A stretch of 64,000 nt of DNA from Symsagittifera roscoffensis (taxonomy: Eukaryota; Xenacoelomorpha; Acoela; Convolutidae). This document shows positions 31,555 through 41,936 of the stretch, in pieces (within the stretch, counting starts at the first letter, position 1; each line of letters starts with the position of its first letter). The stretch covers positions 90,993,845 to 91,057,844 of the forward strand of contig NC_087062.1 of the NCBI RefSeq assembly GCF_963678635.1, given 5' to 3'. The translations under genes were made by a program, and so were the position numbers. The notes beneath the pieces were generated by a model. That model had not been told where the DNA came from. It did no database searches and was given only the letters and a program-made list of their open reading frames with translations.

Positions 31555-32152
31555 TGCATGTCCGTGCCGAAGTAGAGACCAAAGTGGCTACCCAAGTGGA
31601 GCAGAAAACTGGTAAAAGGAACCTCTAGTTCTAAGTAATGCAGCCTCAAAGATGTCGGAGCCACGGTTCACTCGTACAGAGCTGCAAAGCTAATCAATCT
31701 TGCCGCTTTTGTCTCGCGCTACCCCTCGCAGAAACTGAGCTGTGTTACTATAGTAGCCGGTTTTAATGATAAATCATCTACGGTTTCAGACTTTGCTATT
31801 GATTGGAGATTTTTAATGATTTTGAAAATTCATAAGTTTAACCCAAAGGTGCTTATTATCCCCAAAAACATCTGCAGTCAATCATTTCATAGACAGAGAG
31901 TTTGGTGCTCTAAAAATTCTTTGCTTCGCCTTAATAATACATTTTACCACTCAAGAATCCAAATTCTTTCACCAATCTAAACGTTAATTTTAGTGCTAAA
32001 CAGTTTTGCAAAGATGGTGTTCATTTTTTTTTCATGATAATAAAATTTAATGCTCGCTCAGCTTACTTGTATATATTCACCTTAAATTTTTCCTCCTCGC
32101 TGCCAAATTATGGCCGATCAGACGCACTGCCATATTTGCAAACGCCCCTCCG
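31555..32152 (+). pseudogene. Element R head (SGNH ORF1 + zinc-finger start), truncated
   Basis: Starts at the intron acceptor (TTTAG|TGCATG) and carries the R SGNH region: KDVGATVHSYR, LSCVTIVAGFND (block III), DFAIDWRFLM, KFNPKVLIIPKNI. It then has the start of the next frame, MADQTHCHICKRP (ATG at 32110). It is cut at about 32152, within the zinc finger, and joined to the RT of element E in antisense. Stops and a frame change are present. Confidence 0.65.
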
Positions 32153-32289
32153 AAAATAGTACAAAGACAAATTCTAACAGGATTTTTGCAGTAGCTGTAG
32201 AGCATTTTTATGTCATTATAATCACAAATCAAGAGTGTATCATCTGCAAATTGTACCATTTTGCAAGATTTAATTAAACTTATGTTCAA
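32077..32289 (-). pseudogene. RT catalytic ADD box of element E, fused to antisense R
   Basis: The first 40 codons (KSCKMVQFADDTLLICDYND and following) are the palm motif C of a LINE reverse transcriptase. From about 32152 down, the residues (FANMAVRLIGHNLAARR) are the antisense of the element R zinc-finger start. The frame is therefore a chimera created by the junction, not a protein. Confidence 0.7.
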
Positions 32290-32332
32290 GTCATTTATGT
32301 ATAGGTTGAGGTATGCCTTGGTGAAGTGACAT

Positions 32333-32521
32333 TCAATTGGATTCAGTTTTTTTAACTACAATTTTCTGTTGTCTATTGTTTATGAAGCTATGAATCTTTG
32401 CAATTGCTGATTCAGAGAATCCCAAATCATTCAGTTTATTCTTTAAATGTTCGTGGTTGATAGAAACGAAAGCTTTTGATAAATATAATAAAGATACGGC
32501 AACAAATTTGTTTTCGTCCAT
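32333..32521 (-). pseudogene. Element E RT, motif A region
   Basis: The minus frame contains LSKAFVSINHEHLKNKLNDL and then GFSESAIAKIHSFINNRQQK. In LINE RTs motif A is (L/D)LSKAFDxxxH; here the Asp after AF is Val and the preceding Asp is Tyr. The first catalytic Asp is thus lost in this copy. The IHSFINNRQQKVV segment is the usual region before the GVPQG box. Confidence 0.7.
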
Positions 32522-35279
32522 TGATTTGCGGAAGATTTAAATGCAATAAAAGATGGCGTCCATCGTTGAATATGAGGTTCTAAAACCAATTGGGTGTTGC
32601 TGAGCAGATTATAAGAAAATAACTATTCATTGATTTATTTGTACAGTAGTTTCTCAAAACTTTAGAAAGTGCACCTTTTATGGAGATTGGTCTATAGTTG
32701 TCTGCTATTTCTGGGTCATATTTGTTGGATATTGGGGTAACAATGGCTGTTTTTAGTCTAGTTGGAACAAAATGTACTTAAGAAATTCATTTATAAGAAA
32801 AGTAAGGTGTGGATATATTTCATTGCACCCAGCTTTCAGAGCCCACGCTGGAAGATCAGAAGGTCCGGGTATTTTATTTGCGTTTAACTTTGTTATTTTT
32901 TTGTACATTCACTTTTTGTACGAATCTTAAATAAAAATTAGTTTACGTTTCTCTTTGGTCATGTGTTTCTGATGGTTGAATCAGCTACGTTTTTTATTTT
33001 CTTTACTCAAAATAAAATATTCCAGTCTACAAAACTTGTAATTCAAAAACTTATCATTTTGAAGTTGTTTGTTTTTGCTTCACCAAATGAATTTTTTTTT
33101 CGTGCGATTTTCTTTACTGATTTTCTTGAGTTTCTTGTGTCGTTCATTATATTGGATTTCTGTCGCTCAGTTGTTTTAGGATTAAATATTTCAGATGAAA
33201 CTATCGTCTTTCAGATTGATTTTTGGTTTGCTATTACGAATGTAGACTGTTTTGAGTGGTGTGCTTCTTTTCAGGCAGCTTAATATAATGGAATTTAAAA
33301 CGTTGAACAATTTTTTCAGGGTTAATTTGCCTGCAGAAAAACTGCCAATTAAGGCTTGTTAGGGCAATTTTAATTTCCTATTCTGAATATTTCGATCTAT
33401 CTTAGATTGTGCACTTAAATGGCAAAGTTTAATCAACTAACTTTAATTCAAATATCAAAATTGTAGCTAAGTGATCAGTTAACATTGGTGGAGTGAAAAT
33501 TATAACTATTTTTTCCAATTTGGTTGAGTTCAAACCTGTGATATTAAAATTACTCAGTGTTTTTGAATGAGTTGTTGTTGATTTATAGACAACTTCTTAG
33601 TAATAGGGCGTTGAAATTGTCTCTAAGGATATTTTTTCTCCAGTGTTTAAATAGTTAGGATTGTAGTCACCCAATAAAACAATATTTGAATTAAAGGATT
33701 GTCAGAAGTCAACTGATAGATCAATTTCATCGTAAATTTCAGTTTTTTTTAGATTTGTTTGGATTACAGGAAATAATTCTTAGTGTTGATCTTTCAGTTT
33801 TGTTCTTTGGTGTTTTAAATTCTACCAAGATGCTTTCATACTTTTGATGAAATAAGTTTTAATCTGTGCGTGGTTTAGGGTGTAAAAATTTAGAAATGAG
33901 TATCATGACGCCCCCTCCTTTTTTTTTTGCTTGCGACTGCTGATCTATCACATCGAAAGGAGACAAAATGACCATTTTCTAGTCTCCATAAGTTGTTATC
34001 ATTAAAGTCATTAAACCGTGTCTCAGAGAACCCATAAATTGTGTTTAATCCACATGTATTTACTAATTTTTTTAGACGTAATCTTTTTTGCTTAAACTCC
34101 TACAGTTCAGGTGTAGAGTTTTTATGTTGTTTTTGTAATCATTTAGTCTTTTCAATTTGTCAATAAGTTGTTCAATTGGACCTGGATTTATATTGATGTC
34201 GCCTCAGCGTAAAAGTAAAATGGACAATTAAATTAATAAAACGAAAATTTTTAACCTTAGTAAGAACAAAATTACGAATAACAAAGATAAAGGTAAAAGG
34301 AGAGGCACTATAGTGATGTTATTATTACGCTTGAGAGACACCCAATTTGACGTAAAGGAAAAAATAATTGGCAACCCATAGAACCTTATTATTTTTTTCG
34401 AATTTGTTCAATTCTTGAAAAACGATTTGAATAAGCACAAAGAAGGATAATGAACATAAGCACAAAGAAGTTACTTAAGAGGTTATTTGTTAACATTGAC
34501 ATTGATGAAAACTCCAAAAACAAAAATACCAGACATTTACCAAATTTTTTTAAACAAGCTTTAGCGATAACAACTCTGCAAAAATTTACATGACGGGCTT
34601 GGAAGCATAGCAAGGTATTTGAAATTACTGCGTGACTGTTGATAAGGATGGATCCGACTTACAGAATTTTTTGCTTCTGATTGTTGAAGTTTTGTACTTT
34701 TTCTGGGCGGGGTAGATCATTAGAAAATTGACATATGAAAAATCGGAGGCAGTTGCGTAAAAAGGGGACACTGTGCTCGTCATTTAAGTGAATATTGTCC
34801 CAATAGAGAAAGCTCCAGTTATTGATGCTTTTTATCCATGTGTTTAATTTCAGCACTTGATAACCAGATTTAGAGCCGTATGTACAATTGACATTTTCAT
34901 TAAGGAAGTCCACCTTTTGTTCGCCTCTTTGTTATCCAAAATTGGTGGTATTTTGCATATTACCACTATTTCAGGTGTGAGTTTTTGCACTAATAACTCA
35001 GTCAATTCTCAAACTTTGATTGAATTATTAGGTCAAAAACCTTCCGCTATTATGTTCGACTATGATTTTTATCGTCTCTCTCGTTAGTCGCAAGTCTGTC
35101 TTATATCAGCAAAAATTGTTGTCTCGTGTTAACGAAAATCGTTTTTATGAATTTCGCGGTTTCAGTTTTCGCGAAAAAGGAAATCGTTACGTGTCATGCA
35201 CAGCTGAGTCGAAATTTAGAAATTTTTTCGTCACTCAAAAACAACTCCTTTGAATACGTTCAATTGAACAATTGAGACC

Positions 35280-36325
35280 ACTAGTCATTTAAAACAGCAA
35301 ATACTCCCATTGAACTGTTCCGAATAAAAAGTCGTTTAAAACACTCCGGGTTGTAACCATTGTGTACCTACAATCGTTACCGATTGATTCCTGAGAATCA
35401 ATAGGGGGTTTGGAAGGATTTTGCTACTCTTCCTGGCCGATAAGAAGATAGCTCTCCGTCCCGATTTAGGAATCCAGAAGGGTGTCGGGGAAAGACTGTG
35501 AACTGATTTTTAACGCGTTGATCCATATCCGATGAAAATGATGATTTTTGTCGTCGGAACAAAAACAATAGTGATATGATAATAATTAGTAGCCCCGTTT
35601 CTAGGAGTGACCTCGTGGTCTGGAGATACTGAGACCGAGCCATGAACTCACAATTTTTGCCTGTAACTAAGGTGATTTGCACGGTTTGGCCGATGGTCTT
35701 CAAGTTTTAACGATTTTGTCGACCCAATGTTGATGGATCACACATTGGAATGGCTTTGCTAGAGACGGTTAAAAGCATGTGAAGCTGTGTTTAGATGCTA
35801 GCCAGTCGTTCTATAACCAAGCTGTGTTTTCCGTCGGTATGTGCTTCCGCGCGAATGTTACTGTGTTGGACTCACAGTTGATTTTTTTTCCCGCAGTGTG
35901 CAAAAATTTCGGTTTGTTTGACTAGATAAAATATTTGACTATTGATTTATTTGTTGTTTTTTCTTTCTGTTGTTCTAATGATGAAATAATTGACGAAAGC
36001 GATCAAGCATTGATAATTGTTTTTTTTCTCAATTTATTGGGTTAAGGAATGGTGTGAGATGGTCTAGTCTACTAGCCTTTCTCGTTACTAAGACGATAAT
36101 ATTACCATGACTGTCTCGAGCATAGAATCGAATTCATTAAAGGGTTGCATAGTCGGTGCTGAGCTATCAGGTTCAAATGCCGTTGATTTGTGGAAGATTG
36201 ATTAGAAACATTTTGAGAATAAATTACATTGAGTTGCAGGATCGCTTGCAATTTCAGTTTCGTAATGAACTGACGTTGGAATCAGTGTTAGTTTGAAATT
36301 TCGATAGTATTTTAAAAACAATCTG
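35280..36325. repeat. Spacer block of the composite unit (copy 1)
   Basis: About 1-kb block between E ORF1 and the R head, repeated at 40195-41206, 44945-45961, 50820-51835 and 62650-63676. Contains a conserved hairpin, ATTGATTC-CTGA-GAATCAAT, at 35383-35402. Minus frames (35703-35398; 45645-45424; 51522-51301) include SFPDTLLDS-like and YCNIRAEAHTDGKHSFGIER strings. It may be the 5' UTR plus the ORF1 start of element E. Copy 1 alone carries the TTRSLLETGLLIIIISLLFL-type segment also found inverted at 30.43 kb. Confidence 0.7.
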
Positions 36326-37053
36326 TTGACCTGGTGTCCGCCAGCTTTTTGGGAATGCTTCATTTCTTTTTTGTTATTTATTTTTAAAATCTATTTCTCT
36401 ACAATCCATTTTACAATCGATTCTTTTTCTTGTTTTGCCTTTTTTGTACCCTGTTTAGTGCATGTCCGTGCCGAAGTAAAGACCAAAGTGGCTACCCAAG
36501 TGGAGCAGAAAACTGGTAATAGGAACCTCCAGTTCTAAGTAATGCAGCCTCAAAGATGTCGGAGCCACGGTTCACTCGTACAGAGGTGCAAAGCTAGCCA
36601 GTCTTGCCGCTTTTGTCTCGCGCTACCCCTCGCAGAAACTGAGCTGTGTTACTATAGTAGCCGGTTTTAATGATAAATCATCTACGGTTTCAGACTTTGC
36701 TACTGATTGGAGATTTTTAATGAATTTGAGAATTCATAAGTTTAACCCAAAGGTGCTTATTATCCCCAAAAACATCTGCAATCAATCATTTCATAGACAG
36801 AGAGTTTGGTGCTCTAAAAATTCTTTGCTTCGCCTTAATAATACATTTTACCACTCAAGAATCCGAATTTTTTAACCAATCTAAACGTTAATTTTAGTGC
36901 TAAAAAGTTTTGCAAGGATGGTGTTCATTTTTTTTCATGATAATAAAATTTAATGCTCACTCAGCTTACTTGTATATATTCACCATAAATTTTTCCTCCT
37001 CGCTGCCAAATTATGGCCGATCAGACACACTGCCATATTTGCAAACGCCCCTC
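36326..37053 (+). pseudogene. Element R head, unit 2
   Basis: Begins within the R intron region (GTTGACCTGGTGTCC at about 36323, shared by all units), reaches the acceptor TTTAG at 36454-36458, then the SGNH exon (VTIVAGFND, DWRFLMNLRIHKFNPK) and MADQTHCHICKRP (ATG at 37013). Cut at about 37053 at the same position as unit 1. A 70-codon frame (36326-36538) crosses the intron-exon boundary and is not a gene. Confidence 0.65.
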
Positions 37054-40000
37054 CAAAAATAGTACAAAGACAAATGCTAACAGGATTTTTGCAGTAGCTG
37101 TAGAGCATTTTTATGTCATTATCATCACAAATTAAGAGTGTATCATCTGCAAGTTTTACCATTTTGCAAGATTTAATTAAACTTATTGTTCAATTTATTT
37201 ATGTATAGGTTGAAAATTAGAAATTCCAAAATTGTACATTAAGGTATGCCTTGGTGAAATGAGATTCAATTGGATTCAGTTTTATTATTAACTTTTCTGT
37301 TGTCTATTGTTTATAAAGCTATGAATCATTTCAATTGCTGATTCAGAGAATCCCAAATCAATCAGTTTGTTCTTTAAAAGTTCGTGGTTGATAGAATCGA
37401 AAGCTTTTGATAAATAAAATACAGACACGGCAACAAATTTGTTTTTGTCCATTGATTTGCGGAAGAACTAAATGCAATAAAAGATGGCGTTCATCGTTGA
37501 ATTTGAGGTTCTAAGACCAAATTGGGTGTTGCTGAGCAGATTATAAGATAATAAGTATTCATTGATTTGTTTGTGCAGTAGTTTCTCAAAATTTTCAAGA
37601 GTGCACCTTTTATGGAGATTGGTCTATAGTTTTCTGCTATTTCTGGGTCATATTTGTTGGATATTGGGGTAACAATGGCTGTTTTTAGTCTAGTGGGGAA
37701 AAAAGTACTTAAGAAATTCATTTATAATAAAAGTAAGGTGTGGATATATTTCATTGCACCCAGCTTTCAGAGCCCAGGCTGGAAGATCAGAAGTCCGGGT
37801 GTTTTAATTGCGTTTAAATTTGTTATTTTTTTTGTACATTCACTTTTTGTACAAACCGGAAACAAAAGTTTGGTTTGCGTTTCTTTTTGGTCATGTGTTT
37901 CTGATGGTTGAATCAGCTACGTTTTTTTTTTCCTCAAAAAAATATTCGAGTCTACAAAACTTGTAATTCAAAAAACTTATCATTTTGAATTTGTTTGTTT
38001 TTGCTTCACCAAATGAATTTTTTATTCGTGCGATTTTTTTTGCTAATTTTCTTGAGTTTCTTGTGTCGTTCATTATATTGTATTTCTGTCGCTCAGTTGT
38101 TTTAGGATTAAATATTTCAAATGAAACTATCGTCTTTTAGATTGACTTCTGGTTTGCTATTACGAATATAGACTGTTTTGAGTGGTGTGCATCTTTTCAG
38201 GCAGCTTTCTATATTGGAATTTAAAACGTTGAACAATTTTTCTGGGTTAATTTGCCTGCAGAAAGACTGCCAATTAAGGCTTGTTAGGGCAGTTTTAAAT
38301 TCTTATTCTGAATATTTCGATCTATCTTAGATTGTGCACTTAAATGGCACAGTTTAATCAACTAACTTTAATTCAAATATCAAAATTGTAGCTAAGTGAT
38401 CAGTTAACATTGGTGGAGTGAAAATTATAACTCTTTTCTCCAATTTGGTTGAGTTCAAACCTGTGATATTAAAATTACTCAAGGTTTTTGAATGAGTTGA
38501 TGCTGATTTATTGACAAGTTCTAAGTAACAGGGCGTTGAAATTGTATCTAAGGATACATTTTCTTCAGTGTTTTTAAATAGTTAGGATTGTAGTCGCCCG
38601 ATAAAACAATATTTGAATAAAAAGATTGTCCGAAGTCAACTGATAGATCAATTTCATCAACAATTTCAGTTTTTTTTTAAAATTTGTTTGGATTACAGGA
38701 AATAATTAATAGTGTTGATCTTTCAGTTTTGTTCTTTGGTGTTTTAAAGTTTACCAAGATGCTTTAAAACTTTTGATGAATTATGTTTAAAACTTTGCGT
38801 AGTTTAGGGTGTAAAAATTTAGAAGTGAGTATCATGACGCCCCCTCCTTTTTTTTTGCTTGCGACTGCTGATCTATCACATCGAAAGGAGACAAAATGAC
38901 CACTTTCTAGTCTCCATAAGTTGTTATCATTAGAGTCATGTCTCAGAGAACCCATAAATTGTGTTTAATCCACATGTATTTACTAATTTTTTTAGACGTA
39001 ATCTTTTTTGCTTAAACTCCCACAGTTCAGGTGTAGAGTTTTTATGTTGTTTTTGTAATCATTTAGTCTTTTCGATTTGTCAATAAGTTGTTCAATTGGA
39101 CCTGGATTTATATTGATGTCGCCTCAGCCTAAAACTAAAATGGACAATTAAATTAATAATACGAAAATTTTTTACATTAGTAAGAACAAAATTACAAATA
39201 ACAAAGATAAAGGTAAAAGGAGAGGCACTATAGTGATGTTATTAGTGCGCCTGAGAGGCATCCAATTTGACCTAAAGGAAAAAATAATTGGCAACCCACA
39301 GAATCTTATTTCTTTTTTTCGAATTTGTTCAATTCTCGAAAAACGACTTTTCTGTTGCAATCAATGAACATAAGCACAAGGAAGCTACTTAAGAGGTTAT
39401 TTGTTAACATTGACAATGATGAAAACTCCAAAAACAAAAATACCAGACATTTATCAAATTTTTGAAAAAACAAGCTTTAGCGATAACAACTCTGCATAAA
39501 ATTATATGAGGGGCTTGGAAGCATAGCAAGGTTACTGAAAGTACTGCGTGACTGTTGATAAGGATGGACCCGACATTCAGAATTTTTTGCTTCTGATTGT
39601 TGAAGTTTTGTACTTTTTCTGGGCGGGGTAGATCATTAGAATATTGGCATATGAAAAATCTGAGGCAGTTGCGTAAAAAGGTGACACCGTGCTCGTCATT
39701 TAAGTGAATTTTGTCCCAATAGAGAAAGCTCCAGTTATTGATGCTTTTATCATTGTATTTAACTTCAGCACTTGATAACCAGATTTAGAGCCGTATGGAC
39801 AATTGACATTTTCATTATACAAGTCCACGTTTTTGTTCGCCTCTTTGTTATCAAAAACTGGTGGTATTTTGCATATTACCACTATTTCAGGTGTGAGTTT
39901 TTGCACTAATAACTCAGTCAATTCTCAAACTTTGATTGAATTATTAGGTCAAAAACCTTCCGCTATTTTGTTCGACTATGATTTTTATCGTATCTCTCGT

Positions 40001-41206
40001 TAGTCGCAAGTCTGTCTTATATCAGCAAAAATTGTTGTCTTGTGTTAACGAAAATCGTTTTTATGAAATTCGCGGTTTCAGTTTTCCCAAAAAAAAAATC
40101 GTTACGTGTCATGCACGCCTAATTCGAAATTTAAAAATTATTTTGTCATTCGAAAATAACTCCTTCGAATACGTTCAATTGAACGATTAAGACCACTAAC
40201 CATTTAAAACAGCAAATACTCCCATTGAACTGTTCCGAAAAAAATTTCGTTTAAAACACTCCGGGTTGTAACCATTGTGTACCTACAATCGTTACCGATT
40301 GATTCCTGAGAATCAATAGGGGGTTTGGAAGGATTTTGCTACTCTTCCTGGCCGACAAGAAGATAGCTCTCCGTCCGGATTCAGGAATCCAGAAGGGTGT
40401 CGTGGAAAGACTGTGAACTGATTCTTAAGACGTTCTAGCTTCCCGGATCATCTTGAGTTGAATTTGAATTAACACCAGATTCAATTTCAGATAATGAGAA
40501 ACTAAGAGTTGAGACCCAGCCATGAACTCACAATTTTTGCCTGTAACTGAGGTGATTTGCGCGGTTTGGCCGATAGTCTTCAAGTTTTAACGACTTTGTC
40601 GACCCAATGTTAATGGATCGCTCATTGGAATGGCTTCGCTAGAGACGGTTAAAAGCATGTGAAGCTGTGTTTAGATGCTAGCCAGTCGTTCAATTCCAAA
40701 GCTGTGTTTTCCGTCGGTATGTGCTTCCGCGCGAATGTTACAGTAGGTTGGACTCACAATTGACTTTTTTCCCGCAATGTGCGAAAATTTCGGTTTGTTT
40801 GACTAGATAAAATATTTGACTATTGATTTATTTGTTGTTTTTTCTTTCTGTTGTTCTAATGATGAAATAATTGACGAAAGCGATCAAGCATTGATATTTG
40901 TTTTTTTTCTCAATTTATTGGGTTAAGGAATGGTGTGAGATGGTCTAGTCTACTAGCCTTTCTCGTTACTAAGACGATAATATTACCATGACTGTCTCGA
41001 GCATAGAATCGAATTCATTAAAGGGTTGCATAGTCGGTGCTGAGCTATCAGGTTCAAATGCCGTTGATTTGTGGAAGATTGATTAGAAACATTTTGAGAA
41101 TAAATTACATTGAGTTGCAGGATCGCTTGCAATTTCAGTTTCGTAATGAACTGACGTTGGAATCAGTGTTAGTTTGAAATTTCGATAGTATTTTAAAAAC
41201 AATCTG
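37054..41206 (-). mobile_element. Element E copy 2, 3'-truncated
   Basis: Minus-strand copy in the same order as copy 1. RT pieces: KLADDTLLICDDNDIKML (37162-36980 frame), GIP-box region near 37230, motif A near 37400-37450, and the frame 37721-37491 with FPTRLKTAIVTPIS and DPEIAENYRPISI. EN pieces: about 38955-38340, with LESGHFVSFRCDRSAVASKK and KGGGVMI at 38955-38764. ORF1 SGNH: about 39990-39540, including MTELLVQKLTPEIVVICKIP. Spacer 40195-41206. It is nearly identical to copy 3, offset 4881 bases. Confidence 0.7.
37491..37721 (-). pseudogene. Element E RT, fingers region
   Basis: The minus frame has LKTAIVTPISNKYDPEIAEN and YRPISIKGALLKILRNYC. This is the conserved entry of LINE reverse transcriptases (KxAxVxPIxK ... 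NYRPISxLxxxxKIxE). It then loses the QFGF-type block (SATPNLVLEP). An upstream Met (MNFLSTFFP) is incidental. Confidence 0.7.
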
Positions 41207-41936
41207 TTGACCTGGTGTCCGCCAGCTTTTTGGGAATGCTTCATTTCTTTTTTGTTATTTATTTTTAAAATCTATTTCTCTACAATCCATTTTACAATCG
41301 ATTCTTTTTCTTGTTTTGCCTTTTTTGTACCCTGTTTAGTGCATGTCCGTGCCGAAGTAAAGACCAAAGTGGCTACCCAAGTGGAGCAGAAAACTGGTAA
41401 TAGGAACCTCCAGTTCTAAGTAATGCAGCCTCAAAGATGTCGGAGCCACGGTTCACTCGTACAGAGGTGCAAAGCTAGCCAGTCTTGCCGCTTTTGTCTC
41501 GCGCTACCCCTCGCAGAAACTGAGCTGTGTTACTATAGTAGCCGGTTTTAATGATAAATCATCTACGGTTTCAGACTTTGCTACTGATTGGAGATTTTTA
41601 ATGAATTTGAGAATTCATAAGTTTAACCCAAAGGTGCTTATTATCCCCAAAAACATCTGCAATCAATCATTTCATAGACAGAGAGTTTGGTGCTCTAAAA
41701 ATTCTTTGCTTCGCCTTAATAATACATTTTACCACTCAAGAATCCGAATTTTTTAACCAATCTAAACGTTAATTTTAGTGCTAAAAAGTTTTGCAAGGAT
41801 GGTGTTCATTTTTTTTCATGATAATAAAATTTAATGCTCACTCAGCTTACTTGTATATATTCACCATAAATTTTTCCTCCTCGCTGCCAAATTATGGCCG
41901 ATCAGACACACTGCCATATTTGCAAACGCCCCTCCA
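41207..41936 (+). pseudogene. Element R head, unit 3
   Basis: Same as unit 2 with hardly any difference: acceptor TTTAG ending at 41339, SGNH exon, MADQTHCHICKRP (ATG at 41894), junction near 41936. The 70-codon frame 41207-41419 is identical in translation to 36326-36538. Confidence 0.65.

Larger units (their letters stand above)
32153..36325 (-). mobile_element. Element E copy 1 (SGNH-EN-RT LINE), 3'-truncated
   Basis: Minus-strand LINE remnant. From 5' to 3': spacer/ORF1 start (36325-35280); SGNH ORF1 remnant (about 35080-34660), including the frame at 34913-34659 with YWDNIHLNDEHSVPFL; endonuclease pieces (about 34030-33440), including FRCDRSAVASKKKGGG, LLGDYNPNY and a TDH-type box near 33470; RT pieces (32780-32150). 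The RT contains DPEIADNYRPISI-like, LSKAFVSINHEHL and QFADDTLLICD strings. The element stops at the ADD box, so its 3' end is missing, the reverse of the usual 5' truncation. CR1/L2-like assignment rests on the ORF1 esterase plus APE endonuclease and is inference. Confidence 0.65.

Noticed and set aside
35280-36325. Spacer block as a long terminal repeat of an LTR retrotransposon
   Set aside because: It is not bounded by TG...CA with a target duplication, and no gag-pol with protease or integrase lies between copies; repetition is explained by the tandem composite.
36326-36538. 70-codon plus frame identical at 41207-41419 and similar at 45962, with a hydrophobic stretch and VHVRAEVKTKVATQVEQ
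   Set aside because: It starts in intron sequence of element R and crosses the acceptor; the frame that continues into the SGNH domain is a different one.
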